This document shows, one piece after another, positions 1 through 13,100 of a stretch of DNA of 16,288 bases; position 1 is the first letter of the stretch, and every line of letters begins with the position of its first letter. The DNA is from Phoronis ovalis. Its lineage: Eukaryota; Phoronida; Phoronidae. The stretch covers positions 1,224 to 17,511 of the forward strand of contig JAOXYB010071056.1 of assembly GCA_028565635.1 (NCBI GenBank), read 5' to 3'. The notes beneath the pieces are model-generated. The model ran no database searches, was not told where the DNA came from, and saw nothing but the letters and a program-made list of their open reading frames with translations. Position numbers and translations under genes: made by a program.

Positions 1-101
1 GCTCAGTGGTCATTCTAATGTCTAGCTCAGTGGTCATTCTAATGTCTAGCTCAGTGGTCATTCTAATGTCTAGCTCAGTGGTCATTCTAATGTCTAGCTC
101 A
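1..101. repeat. 24-bp tandem repeat (minisatellite), cut by the window edge
   Basis: Four identical 24-bp units beginning gctcagtggtcattc occupy 1-96, and a fifth starts with gctca at 97-101 before the sequence diverges. There is no variation between copies, so the array is either young or recently homogenised. The left end is cut by the window, so its full copy number is unknown. Each unit junction carries tagctcagtggt, which resembles a tRNA box A. Confidence 0.95.
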
Positions 102-1017
102 ACCATTAATTATTATAATGCTTATACATAAAGTTGCTGTATAAACTGTGTATGTAACTATTAATAATTTATTTGCCATAACTTTCCCCTGCAAATGTTC
201 TTATAACTAAAAACAATATGTCTGGAAACAAAATCTTAAAAACCATAGTCGTAGACATAAACTAGGTAGCACTGAATGATTCTTTATTAACATTTTACCA
301 TCATGGTAAAAACTGGCCGTCTAATAAGGGTCAAAACAGATTCGATTTTTTTTTCATTATAAAGCAGATATTAAGCCAATATTTTTGGTTTATACATATT
401 TGCAATGCATAGTCCTTTGTTTCCCAATAATTTAATTTTGTTATTATGTAGATGATACCATATTTCTTGTCATAAAACTTAAATTTAAAATTGTAGTGAC
501 AGCTTTTAATGTTACAGAGTCTAGTCATAATAGATTTTCCATGCTAACTTTTTTTGAGCAGCAAAATGCAATTATAACAAAATGCATTCTAACATGAAAT
601 GTCTGTCCTCTTACCTACCTTTAAACAGGTAATCCTTGCTCTTCTCTATCCTTGTTTGAGTCCCTCTTTGGTTCGAATGTAAACTGATGTATTCATCTTT
701 GTTTTTTATTGCTGTATCATCCCTGGGCAGTTGAAATATTAATTGTCGAGAAATTTGGTAATGACACATTTTTGAAAATGCTAAAAACAAATAACAACTA
801 TAGTAACTTAAAGTTAATTACATTTCTTGTTGTAGTCAGTGGTGGTATGCCACATATAGCAGACCTGTCTTTATCAGCAGAGTTGATCTGAATTATTTGT
901 CTAGTAATTTGTGAGAAACTGTAAATGATTCTTTATAAATAAAAAATGCAGTTATTTTAATTTCTTTCAAATGTGGCTTAAAAAATGTAACCGTTCCCTT
1001 TTTTTGTCTTATTGCAG
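102..1017. other. Upstream intron, 3' part
   Basis: AT-rich sequence ending in a pyrimidine tract and attgcag at 1011-1017, the acceptor of the first visible exon. I looked for the missing N-terminal PH-GRAM exon (a stretch ending near a conserved Trp in phase 0) in all + frames and did not find it, so it should lie further upstream. Apart from the short hairpin at 293-311 nothing structured is visible. Short open frames here show no recognisable protein. Confidence 0.7.
293..311. repeat. Short perfect hairpin
   Basis: ttttacca, a 3-base loop tca, then tggtaaaa: 8-bp perfect arms. Such palindromes arise by chance in AT-rich introns; no function is implied. Confidence 0.4.
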
Positions 1018-1180
1018 ATGTTACATATGCACGTATCCTCCATAGAGAAGTTGCCACTCACTACAACAGGATCACCGATTCTAGTCAGAACAAAGACGTT
1101 CATGTGTGTCACATTCATTATTCCAAAAGAGAGGGATTGTCATGATATTTACACTTCATTATTAACTCTGTCACAGCCAG
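1018..1180 (+). CDS. MTMR6: Exon 1 in window: PH-GRAM domain, later part
   Basis: Acceptor attgcag ends at 1017 and donor gtgagt starts at 1181. It is read from phase 0 as 54 codons plus one base. It includes [16 protein letters not shown] and the subgroup-typical [15 protein letters not shown], matching the PH-GRAM strands and C-terminal helix of MTMR6-8. The first codon happens to be ATG, but it sits just after a strong acceptor in mid-domain and is not the translation start. The last base G joins CT of the next exon to make an Ala codon. Confidence 0.95.
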
Positions 1181-4100
1181 GTGAGTATATATTGTTATCA
1201 TTCAGAAGTGCCTAGCTTGCTTTCTAAAACTAAGGACAATTGAAAAATCCACACTTGGGACAAAATTAACCGTATGTTGTTAAAGACCGTCTGCGTGTAC
1301 TTGGGCCATCGACAGTCGGGAATGTAAATATTTTAGACATACCATATTTTGTTGAATGAATCACATGCGTGATAACTGTTCACTCACAAAACCTGAAATT
1401 ATTGTAATATTTAAGTTCATGACTGGTAGCGCCTCCAATTGAATGTATGCAAATAGTTTATTGGAGATTCTGCTTTAAAGCATCTTAATATGAAGTTATT
1501 TTTTTGTGTTAACTGCTTGCAAATGAAAAATTAAATCTGAACAAAATATCAAAGTTAAAAGAAAATGCATGAGCCATATTGTGTCTGTTATTACATTATA
1601 GTTAGAATGCATAGATTCTGGAACTCTTTCACTGTAGCATGTAGGGCTGTGTAAAAGTCACAGGGCAATGGGTAAAAATACTGAATACGAAGGGATTGCA
1701 GGAAATAAAGACACTTGGCTATCTTCTATTATTTATTAAATGCATTATGATCACAAAAAGTAAGGCCTCCATGTAGTGCCTCTGTGTACGCAGTGTAATG
1801 GTTGTTGCTATACTGCTAAAATGGCTGTGAAACAGAAGAATTTTAAACCAGGCAGGTTCATTTTGTTATGACATTTATTGATTTAGGAAATGTAATTCAA
1901 AGTCATGCAAACAAACAACGTATTACATCTTTTAAGCCTTTGAAATTGTTCAGTGTAGCTTAACACAAAACTTACACAGCCCATGCACAATGTAATATCT
2001 TAATGAAGTATCATGAACAAGTACAAGAACAATCAAGAACTGTGCTTCGTTAGACTAATTAGATCTACCACAGTTGTTAACGGAATGCACTGCCAGTAGC
2101 CAACCTAATTATCTCCAGTAAACGATAAATAATAATAGTTAATAAATAATAACCTTGATTGTTTAACCTGTCGTAAAATCTTGTCGTGTTTATATAAAAC
2201 AGGTTAGGAAACTCTTGGGATTTATTAATTGTTCTGTTATTGTGTTGCTCAGAGAATACCAACAGAAGCAAGAAGGCTTTCCTAGCCAGTTGTTTGATTT
2301 CCACTTCATTCTTAGAAAAAATTAATTAATGAGATCAATATTTGGCTGCCATTTCTTCCTGTTCAGCTTTAGTTAGTTCAATATCTGATTTGATTAGGCA
2401 ACCATAGACATGAGACGTTTAATTCTTGAAAATGTAAAGTCTCTCTGAGTTGATGGATTGAAAGTTCTCATATTGTGTTATGAACGAACATCAGCGAAAT
2501 TAAGAAGAAGAGAAGATCATTACAGCCATTTATTGCCCTTATTTGTGTACTGTTGTGATTGTGTTTCAAGTGCATGTAAATTTTAATATGTTAAATAACT
2601 GTTTTTCTGATAATTAACACATTTGTCCTGTGATTAGGATGTTTTCATGTCTCAAGATTGTGATTACATTTTGTTAAAGGCTTCATTAAGCTTTTCTATG
2701 TTTTCGTACCAGATATTTGTTTACTTGAAACAGTTACATTTCTGGCTACTGATACATAGAAAACCTTTTTAAATTATTGAAAATCTTCTAAAGACTTAAC
2801 TTCTGAAAAATCAATTGTATTTTATAATGCGTGATTAGAGTATTAAAAACCTCTTTGATCATGATAAGTATTTCATCAGCGGTTTATAATTTACAAATGT
2901 ATGCCTCATGAGAGAGGTATATGCCATGCTCAAATGAACATATACAGGCGCCATGTTATGCAGTCACCAGAATTGTATATCATCACTGCTTTTAAATGAA
3001 TCAATAAATCGTTACAATAAGAAGTTTGCAAGGTATTTGGATATAAAAGTCCCATCAGATATTTTTGTTGACAATAGCCCGGAATACTTGTAACCAGAAA
3101 TTTAAAGTCTTCTTGAAATTTATTTTGGTTCACTAAAAGAGAATACCTGGGTGACATGAAATAAACAGACTCACTAACACCCTTCTTTTGATACTGATGC
3201 ATTATGTTCAACAAAATCTTTTAATTTATTTTAATTCTAGTTCTTATGCTAGGGAGGCCTTAGATATAAGTGCTGCTCAGAAACTGATGAAAATAAATAG
3301 GAATTGGACCTGTTTGCGATCTCTTCAGGTAGTTCAACAAAAATATAATATAAATCATTACAAGGCTACGTTTTACACGTACAAGTGTCGTAAGTTTTGT
3401 TTTAACATCAAATATGATACTTATCTTTTGCATATTTTTATTCAGACTTAACTTTGTCATACTTGATTTAAATTTTTGAGAAATATTTGGACTAATATGG
3501 AGAAATTATGGTGGTCGCTCTATCTATGTTGGCTACCGCTCATAGGAATAAATTGAAAACAAAATTTAGATTTTGTTCTGCTTATTTCATGTCACCCAGT
3601 AATAGACCATCAATACTATGAGGGTATCTTTAATCTATTCTGAAACAATATTTTGAAAGGATACATTAGACATTTAAAACCATTGATATTTGAAACTGTA
3701 TAGCGTTTCAATAAGGAGATAATGAGAATGAGAAATACAAACCTAAGCAACTTTTAAACAAAAGTTATCAATAGAAATTATTAAAAGTACACACATTGAT
3801 CAAATAACTATACCTGAACATGGATAATTAAGTTATCATCTTAATATGCCAGTCTGATATTCAACAACATTCAGATTTACAGGTACACAAGAAAATGTAG
3901 TATAGAGTCTTCTCACAGCTGTTCCATCAGTTGATTTATGCTCTACTTCCTGTTTTTATAAAGGTGCAAACTGTCAATCAATTACACTATAAATAAAGGT
4001 TTAGCTGACTTTAAAAAATCAGGAACCAAAATTTTAGAAAAAACACCTTTTGAGTACATGTAGTATACTATATTATATATCATATCAACAGGAAAAAATT

Positions 4101-7100
4101 CTAAACTTAACAGTTATTTTTAATTTTGATAAGTTTGTTATAATTCCTATTGAATGTGTGCTTGGTTTGCACATGTAGTATTAGGGGGAGGAGACTGGAA
4201 CAGCCATGCATGAGAAGAGTCTAGTCCTGGACATAAATGACTGATGTAATTTTTAAAGTAGTTTTTTAACAATAACAAATATTATTTTCATTAGAGGACA
4301 AAACGTTTGCATTATTTGGTATAACTATTCTATACAGACTATTGAGTTATATTTTATTTGTATTGATTTTGAACAATTCGCTATGTAGCTTTGTCATGGA
4401 TCTGATCGTTTTGGGTTTGTTTGGTCTTGGCAGATAAGTAGTGTGAAACCAAGCATATTCGTGTTACATGGACAGGGATTGAATACCACAAAACAGCATT
4501 AAAACATTTTGCTTTCCATTCTGTAAAAACCACTCAACATTTTATAATTTGGAACAAAAATTTGAAATCAAGATTTTTTAAATTTTAGTCTAGGTCTCTT
4601 ATATACAACCAAATGTGTTTTAGCCAAGAGACAATAGCTACATAATAATACAACCCCGTTTGCTATACATATTGAACATAGTAGCAAGTTGTTATATTTA
4701 AAGCCCCAGTCTTGTTTGCAGCCAGTGAGTGATCACACATTGTTTGCAAGTTGATTTTGGCTCATTGATTTATCTCGTATACTAGCTAGGTGGATTTTAC
4801 ATTACAGTAATAAGTCTTATTGATTGTGGGAGTACATGCTAGTTTTATATCTGCGGTGTTTTACATTTATACTCAAATTGTAGACATCAGCATTCTATAG
4901 ACTGCTGTGTTTTTATCACTCAGGCACAGAGGAAACTGCTTGTGTTTCTATGAGATACTATGGTAGCTATATATAATTAAACATGTTAGCTTCACTACAT
5001 ATCCATAAGGAGATTAGGATATTCCACAATGCAGCATATCAAGCATATACTATACTTTTTGCGAAATGTAATTAGGCAATGATTTTTGAATTGAAGATAT
5101 CTGTCTGTCGGTAGCTAGAAAATTGGAACTGAAAATTGATCAGCGAATTAAGCTAAATTATACTTACTGTCTGCAGCAGGCACTGTGCATGGGCTTGTAT
5201 ATGGAGATTTATTTTACCAACTGTTTCAGTGAAGTCAGGATTAGCATCAGCTTTAGAAAAGACTTTATAGTGGTATTTTGTAGTTATTTATTTATCTGCT
5301 TGTTATGTGGTGGAGCAAGGATTCGTCCAGACATTTACAATTTGCACTTATATGTCCTGAATCAAAAGTTAATGAAACCATATTGAGTGATGCAATGCTT
5401 GGAAATGATATGTTGCTCTTTGCTTTAAGATCTTCTTGAGGCAATATTTCAAGACCATTGTGAGCTTCTGAGGAATTAAAATGTAGCTTTGCATACCTCA
5501 TGTAATAGGGTATTTCTGCCAGTTTCAGTGAGTCTGGTTGATTCATTCTCTTTAGGAATGTGAAGTAATGTCTACTGTTTGAAACTATTTAAATTCACCT
5601 TCATAAGTACTAAAGGTGTTTCAAGTAAGTTATGCATATCCAGTGTATGTGAAGAAAATTGTGCAACATTTCTGAGTTTTTTAATTCCATTTTTAACTCT
5701 GCATATGTTTTGTATTATATGGATATTTAATATTTATATTTGCCTTTTTGAAAAATTGTTATGCAGAAACAAAAAGAAATATTATGAAAACATGTTATAC
5801 ATGTAAGTGAATAAACAGCCAAACTGCATTTAGATATTAGAAAGTGATAATTATAATTGTGCTGTGATACTGGTAATTAACTACATGTAGATGTGCTACG
5901 AACCATAAAAGTACAAAAGATACCTTTAAGTTAACATTTTCTCCTGTTGATTATCACTATAATTAGAAACTATCTATAGTTAGAAAAGGTTATTTCATAC
6001 TGTGTATGTTTTTGTTAAAAAGAGTTCCAAGAGTTTTCTTGAATGCTATTAAAAATGTACAACAGATAAGGGATAAGCAATATACTGACATATTGTAAGG
6101 AATGGTTCTTGAATGTGCAAATGTGGAATTTTTTTCTTTAATTAAAAAATACTAGTTAACAATGGTCAACATGATCAATTAAGAAATTAGATATAGATGT
6201 TTTTACTAATTCCCAAGATAAATAATTGAAGGCTAAATTGTGATTAACAAATATTATACTTATTGACTGTATGTACTATGCTAAAACAATTTTTGTTACA
6301 AAATGTTGGGACTTTAAGGTGCGTGGAATTTTTAATTTAAACTAACCAGTTGCTACATATATGAGAACATGGATATTCTAGGCAAGTCTGTTCAATCTCT
6401 GAACAAAATGGATTTATTAAAGTACTTTCATACAATCGTTACATCAAGGAAAGAAAAGATAAAAGTGAAGCCATGTAAGTACAAGTTATGATAGCGATTA
6501 ATTACTTCTAATATGGATACATCAGCCGTGATAAACTGCATTGCTTTGATAAAATATATGATAGATGTGGTGCTTTTATGCATGGTTACAGTTAGATGTA
6601 TGTTATACAATAAGGTGCTTGATCAAACACGAAGCGTGTGAAACTAGTGTCTATTTGTTTCCCGGGGGTCTGAGTAATAGTTTTATCAGCTGGATTTACA
6701 TAATATAATATATTTCGTTGCGGTTATTAGCATTAAGCATAATGATTACCAGTCAGATGTATGATGTATAATTATGTACAATATTTATACGGATGATTCA
6801 GTATTGACCATCATACATGTCAAATATTGGCTAAAATTAATGGGCCATTTATTTCTAGTATGAGACATATATTATCCTCTTGACAGAGTATCCTTAAAAC
6901 ATGATTTGCTAGCATTTACTAGAATATGATGTGTTGCATATATACTTCATCTTTATGATCAGGCTTGGGTATAGGAACTTTGTCATTTGTAAGATAGTTT
7001 CTGGCTGTAACTTTTATCCATTCACTACGTTATCACTTGCCCTCTTAAATCCTGGCTTGATGAACACAATCTAAATAAATATCTTGCCTATCACGGCCAT

Positions 7101-10100
7101 TATAATAAGCAACTTTCAGCTGTGGACATTAATTAGTAAAAAAAGGCAATGTATTTATTAATGTGTAAATGCAAATGACAGAAATAATAAGTCTCACTTT
7201 AGAAGCCTCTGGACTTCAATATGATAGGTGAACTAGCATCTGGTCCACCTAGCTCAGACAGCAGGCTCTCCACACAGACAAAGCTATATGCCCTTTTGAA
7301 TTACAGGAACATTGTCATTTCCATGAAACTCAAAAACTTATTAAAAAGCTTAGCACTCGTGTTTTATGCTGCCTCGCAATAAGTGGAATATTTAAAGTTC
7401 GACTAAAAGCTATAGAATTACGATTAGATCAATTATGCATATTTTTTTCTAATTTTAGTTATGATTACTAAATGTATTCTGTCAGTTTTTGAATGTTGTA
7501 ATATTAATTTGATGTCGACATATGTATTGATTTTGTTTCTCCAGCTCAAATTGAAGATCTGTATGCATTCCACTATGCCATTCCCAACGACATGCCAAAG
7601 TCACGAGGATGGGAATTCTTTCCAATTGAATCCGACTACTTACGTATGGGCGTACCTAGTGGTAACTGGGTTCTGACAAACCTGAACAAAGAGTATGAGG
7701 TTAGGTTAAACACTATAGGACAGATACTTTTTAATATTTTGTTTTCAGTTGGTAGTGCAGCCAGTGTCTAGTTTTTGGAAGTGTGTGATTTTACTTTCGC
7801 ATTATTTATAATATTACTGTTGGTTAAAGTTGCACCGTGTTAAGAACCAAATGTTTCCATGAGATAGCAGATATTAACTAAACATACCTTTATTGTATTG
7901 GGCAGTTTTCAGTGTCTAAATAGTTTTTCTGTAGCTGACTTTTTATACTAAATACCCTTGAAAACTTATCAATTTGTAATATTTAGTAATTATGACCGAT
8001 ATAAATAATGTTAAAATATTTGAAATATTACTTGATGCTTACCAAAAGTATTCACTATATTGAGGGAAAGCTTCTAAGGGCATCATTAAACTGCTGCCAA
8101 TAGATGTCGCCACTGTACTCTATTTGTTGGCTTTAAATTTATATTTGATATATATATATATATAAAATGGAGCAATATTTTTAACTGTTTTTTTTCTTCA
8201 GTTGTGTGATACCTATCCAAAAAACATTTATGTCCCTGCAATGGCATCTACACCAGTATTGGTTGGCAGTTCTAAATTCAGAAGTCGAGGTCGTCTGCCA
8301 GCCCTGTCTTATCTGCACAGAGATAATCAGGTACCTCTTATGTTGAAAGCTGAAACTTTGTCAAAATTAGCTTCCACCAGGGATCTCTAATCATGTGTCT
8401 CTTGCGTTGATATCATTGGTTCTAGTGCCCATGTTTCATGATACTTTGAGCTATCAGCATTATTAGATCATCACACAAAAATGTTCCGACATTCACTGAT
8501 ATCTAAAATCAGTACTGGGTTGCTGGTACACTGGATGTTCTTCCTATCATCATATGCATCTTTTGATTCTACCTGATATCGCATATAATGGGCAATAAAA
8601 TGAATAAGGCCACCCATAAAAGATTGTTGGTTTGCAATTACCAACAGACCCAAAAAAAAGTTCCTGTTCTAAAACATTTTTTGCTTTCTAGCAAATTTTT
8701 TTTTGTGCTCTAAGATCATTTTCGATCAAAATCTAGTTATATTTCTCTTGGAATCTCAGTCATTTGCTTTCACGATCACTCACTTCCTGAAGCACCCGTT
8801 GTTAATTCATGTGTTACTAGTAAAAATTAGCTGATCAGTGAATGAAGTTTCACTATGTCACAGCTAATCAGTGTGAAAGTTGGCTAGGATACAGGTTAGC
8901 CACTGGAAAAACATGTGAACCACTCCACATGCGGTGGAAACAGATCCTCAAACACATGTCGTAGAATTATTGAGTAGTTTTAAATTAATAAACTTTAAAT
9001 AACTTTTTAATTTTGAATTGTATTAATTATTTTGTTGCAATCCTATACACCAAAAAAAAACCACTTTATATCCATTTTTCCTATAAGTCATCTGTTCCAG
9101 CTTTTAGAGAATGCTCATTTATGAAACATTTTTTAAATTTTATGATTTTTCCAACACAAATTTCAATAAAGTGTCTAGTCTTCATAATAATTGTGGTCTC
9201 ACTTTAATATGTGACCGGAATTAAAAAGATTAATAATCTTTGTACGTCTGATTTGCTCAGTGATAATATGAAAAAATGCATCATACATATCTAGCTATAT
9301 GAAAGATAAGCAGTTGCTGTCCATGTCACTCCTTAATCCATAGATACCTGATCCTAAGATATAACATAATTTCATGTAATTTCTTCTACCTAATTTTAGA
9401 GGCCACAGCTTTCATCAGCAGTGAGCTATGTTGTGAATTTGATTAAGGATTTGATAGTTTTTCCAAATGTAGCAAAAATGTTTTTGATTCATTGTGAAAC
9501 ATTTACCTCAAAAACATATGAGAAAAAGTCTAGTGGGTGACAATGGAAAGAACTTCAGTAAAAACAAATATAAGCTGTTAATGCCATCTACTTACAGGCT
9601 GCTATATGTCGAAGTAGTCAACCTCTAGCTGGGTTCAGTGCTAGGTGTGTTGAAGACGAAGCTATGTTACAAGCTATTTTAAAAGCTAATCCCAAATCTT
9701 CCTTTATGTATGTGGTAGATACACGCCCAAAGGTAAGTACCAGTATGTACTACAGTTTAATATTTTATCTACAGTACCAGTATTTATAAACTTAATTTAA
9801 TATGGAGAGAGTACAATTGCAGTTATAAGCTAAAGCTTAATCTTCGTAGTCCGGTCTTGTACATGAACAAAATCAGCGATATTCTTTGGATTGCCCGCAG
9901 GCTTCTCACATTTTCCCCATAATTCTGCTGAGTACTGATGGGCTTTGTACAAAAGTATATTAATTTGTACATGCTCCTACTTATACAGCACCTATTTCAG
10001 ATTAATGCCATGGCAAACAAAGCAGCGGGCAAAGGTTACGAAAGTGAAAATTTCTATTCCAACATAAAGTTCATGTTTTGGAACATTGAGAATATTCACA

Positions 10101-13100
10101 TCATGAGAGGAAGTCTGCAGAAACTAATTGAAGGTATGGAAATAATCTATTCAGAAGTTACTGATTAATTAATTGCTCTGTAGTAATTAATTATTGGCTG
10201 TTTTTCAAAATGAATATAAATCCCTAATAATTATTGTGAGTTTTTAATTAATATCTTTACAAGTTATGTCAAATTTTCTGAAGTTTAAAGTGTAAACTTT
10301 TATGAATGCAATGTTTTGTATTTATTGTGTGCTAAAACTATATTTTCTTTCTTCAGTATGCGGTATGAAAAATCCGTCGATGGGGGCATTCCTGTCTGGT
10401 CTTGAAAGTAGTGGCTGGTTTAAGCATATCAAGATTATAATGGAAACGTCAGCATTTATTGCTAGGGTAAGTAATATTAAGAACTATAATCAATACAAGT
10501 TTTGTTTTATCAAATAAAAAATATTTAGCAAATCAGTCTCCTTGTGTTGTATTTTTAATGTGTTCCCGGTTTCTTCAGTATCTTTATATTTTATTAGATA
10601 CATGTCAATTTTATTTCCGAACAAATCAAGACCGTGCAAAGTGCGTGCTGGTATATATTCTTAATATTACAAGAAATATTTGGAATAAGCTTGCCAAATA
10701 AAATTGAAAATATGGTTTTGAAATGAATTTTGTTTATCACTGCAAAAATGTGTGTTTGTAATTAATTAATTAATTCAAAATCGATCACGTTGGCCCCGTA
10801 AATCTTAAAATAGAGACATGGGCAAAAAAATCATGATACAAAGCAGTTCATGTATTGCTAGCAACCAGTAAGAAAATTTAATTTAAAAGTTTTTAAAACA
10901 CTTACACATAATAATTAAATGTAGTTAAATACTTATGTGGAGTTATTATTGTATACTAAGATTATTGTAAATTGATAAAAATAAAATGTGCAAGTCGCTT
11001 ATACTATGCTTGCCTTGTAAACATCAGACAGAAAAATGTCAAAGTGTTAGTTTAATCTTATAACAGGAGAATCTAGCTCCACAATTACTTAGAGCTTAGA
11101 GTGGTTAAACTGTTGATCTTTCCTTATAGACTATTGAAGATGGTATCAGTGTTCTGGTGCATTGTTCAGATGGTTGGGACCGTACAGCTCAGACTTGTTC
11201 CCTTGCCAGTATTATGCTAGATCCGTACTACCGAACTATTCAAGGCTTCCAGGTATCACCACCATAACTAAACAGTTTATTTTTAAACTACTGCATAACA
11301 ATAGTAAAGAAACTGTTAAATTAGTAAATAAATCAACTTTTCTTTAATTAAAATTAATTGTGAACTAACTGCCTAATTATCTGAGCCAATCAGTCATTTC
11401 ATGATTAAATAGAAGCTAATTTTATCTTTTGCATTACTTGTTTTTATTACAGTTAAATTAACATTCTAATCATCACAACTAAATCATCACAAGCCTCAGT
11501 TAAGTAATATGCCAAACTCATACAATATACAATAAAATGCAAACCTATGTCAATTATTATTACAGGCACTTATAGAAAAAGAATGGCTTTCGTTTGGGCA
11601 TAAATTCACAGATAGATGTCGCTTCCTGGAAGTTGTGGATGCAAAGGAAGAATCAGCAGTATTTACACAGTTTGTGGATTGTGTATGGCAACTTAGCCAC
11701 CAGTATCCTTGTGCGTTCCAATTCAATGAGCGATTCTTACTGGCGTTACACGACCATGTATACTCTTGTCAGTTTGGTACATTTATTGGAAACTGTGAGA
11801 AAGACAGAATTGATCTCAGGTTAGTACTGATTTAGTTTTAGAAAATGTAACAACTGTGTCAAATGTTTTTACTGCACAGAGTAATTATAGCAAACACACT
11901 TACTTTTCAAAGCAACTGTCGCGAGCTTATTTATTGTTCAGGGGCCCGTTGGTGGAAACATCATAAAGTTACGATTCAATAAAATAACATTTATGATTTC
12001 TGTAGAAACTTACGATTCTGTAACTCTTACTCTATTTGTAAAGTTATGATTTTTTTATGACAACACATTTTGCTTCCGTAAGTCTTGATTAATGGAATTG
12101 TAACTTTACAATTTTTCCGATAATGTTCATCTCTGTATAATTTATGTTAAATGTTCAGAATGACAGAAATTAAACAGAACAGTCAAAGCTATTACACCCT
12201 AATAACCAATCAGAAGTGTGCCACAGGTGTGCTGTTTTAGTATTAATTTACAACTATTTTTTTTTCACTTGTAGATTATCAGAGCGGACGTATTCTTTAT
12301 GGGGTTATATGGCAAATACTATTGGTGACTATCTTAATCCAATGTATAAAAAAGATTACGAGTTAACACACCCCGTACTTATACCAAACACTAGTCCACA
12401 GTGCTTTAAGTAAGTATATTTAAATTTGTCTTACTAGCTGATAGTGCTGGTTCAGAGAAAATTCTAGCAGTCTATAGTCTATACAATGATTCTGTTTCAC
12501 ACTATTATACAGATTCTGGTGATTCCTTTATAATCAGGATAAAATTATTGCAGCTATATGACTTCCGTTAATTATTCATTTTATAATTATTATAATATAT
12601 ATGTTTATTTCAGACAAATATACATAAATAAAATAAATGATGTCCGTACTAAACAAATATGAGAGAAGTATACAGAAAAATAATATAGATTAATATAATT
12701 ATTGCATGTTCCAAATTATTATTATATAAAGCAAATGCTATGTTATTATTTAAATGAAATGTTAAAATGATTGGAGCTGATGATTATTGCGAATAGTCAA
12801 TTCACTTAATATGGCATCTTCAATTTTGAAAGTTTAAAATTGTACACATCATTCAGTAGATAACCTCCTGTGTGTTCATAGACAGTGATATACAGTATTG
12901 CAGCAACTTAAATATTGAAATGAGAAAATCTTTTACTAATGCAACAATAAATGTTGCTATACTCTCGACAAGTGTGATTTATTTTCAGTTCATTTGATAT
13001 ATATTACAGTCCCAATAAATAATCATTCCAAATGTATTAGATGCAGTTTTTATTTTAATGTAATAACAGTATCCTATTCCTACTAAGGCATATAAAATAA

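Larger units (their letters stand above)
1181..7544 (+). other. Intron 1 (6.4 kb) within the gene
   Basis: Donor gtgagt at 1181, acceptor tttctccag ending at 7544. The reading frame passes directly from exon 1 to exon 2, so no constitutive exon is missing here. AT-rich throughout. Contents I can point to are the inverted-repeat element at 3146-3599, an exon-like stretch at 3241-3328 inside it, an open minus-strand frame at 2930-3214 and a coding-like minus-strand fragment near 5292-5584. In 1181-2900, 3620-5280 and 5600-7440 I see only scattered short open frames and nothing recognisable. Confidence 0.85.

Noticed and set aside
709-891. Open frame upstream of exon 1 as the missing N-terminal exon
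   Set aside because: Its translation does not resemble the PH-GRAM N-terminus and it lacks a donor in the phase exon 1 requires.
1012-1020. ATG at 1018 as the translation start of the gene
   Set aside because: It follows a pyrimidine tract and CAG acceptor and falls inside the PH-GRAM domain; family members have about 45-50 residues before it. It is an internal Met at an exon edge.
3281-3310. ctgatga followed by ggaa, as a hammerhead ribozyme core
   Set aside because: The stem II sequence and the conserved gaaa are not in place, and no flanking stems are evident.
5123-5386. + strand open frame of 87 codons in intron 1
   Set aside because: Overlaps the more protein-like minus-strand fragment, is rich in codons typical of AT-rich noise and shows no motif.
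8090-8120. tgccaatagatgtcgccactgta as a SINE fragment
   Set aside because: Too short and without box A/B or a tail; no support beyond vague resemblance.
11594-11824. Second open frame over exon 8 (+ strand, 76 codons)
   Set aside because: Out-of-frame shadow; the frame from 11566 matches the myotubularin family through the whole exon.
12606-12660. Acceptor-like ttatttcag in intron 9
   Set aside because: No open frame in the needed phase follows, and exon 9 joins exon 10 directly in phase across a conserved motif.
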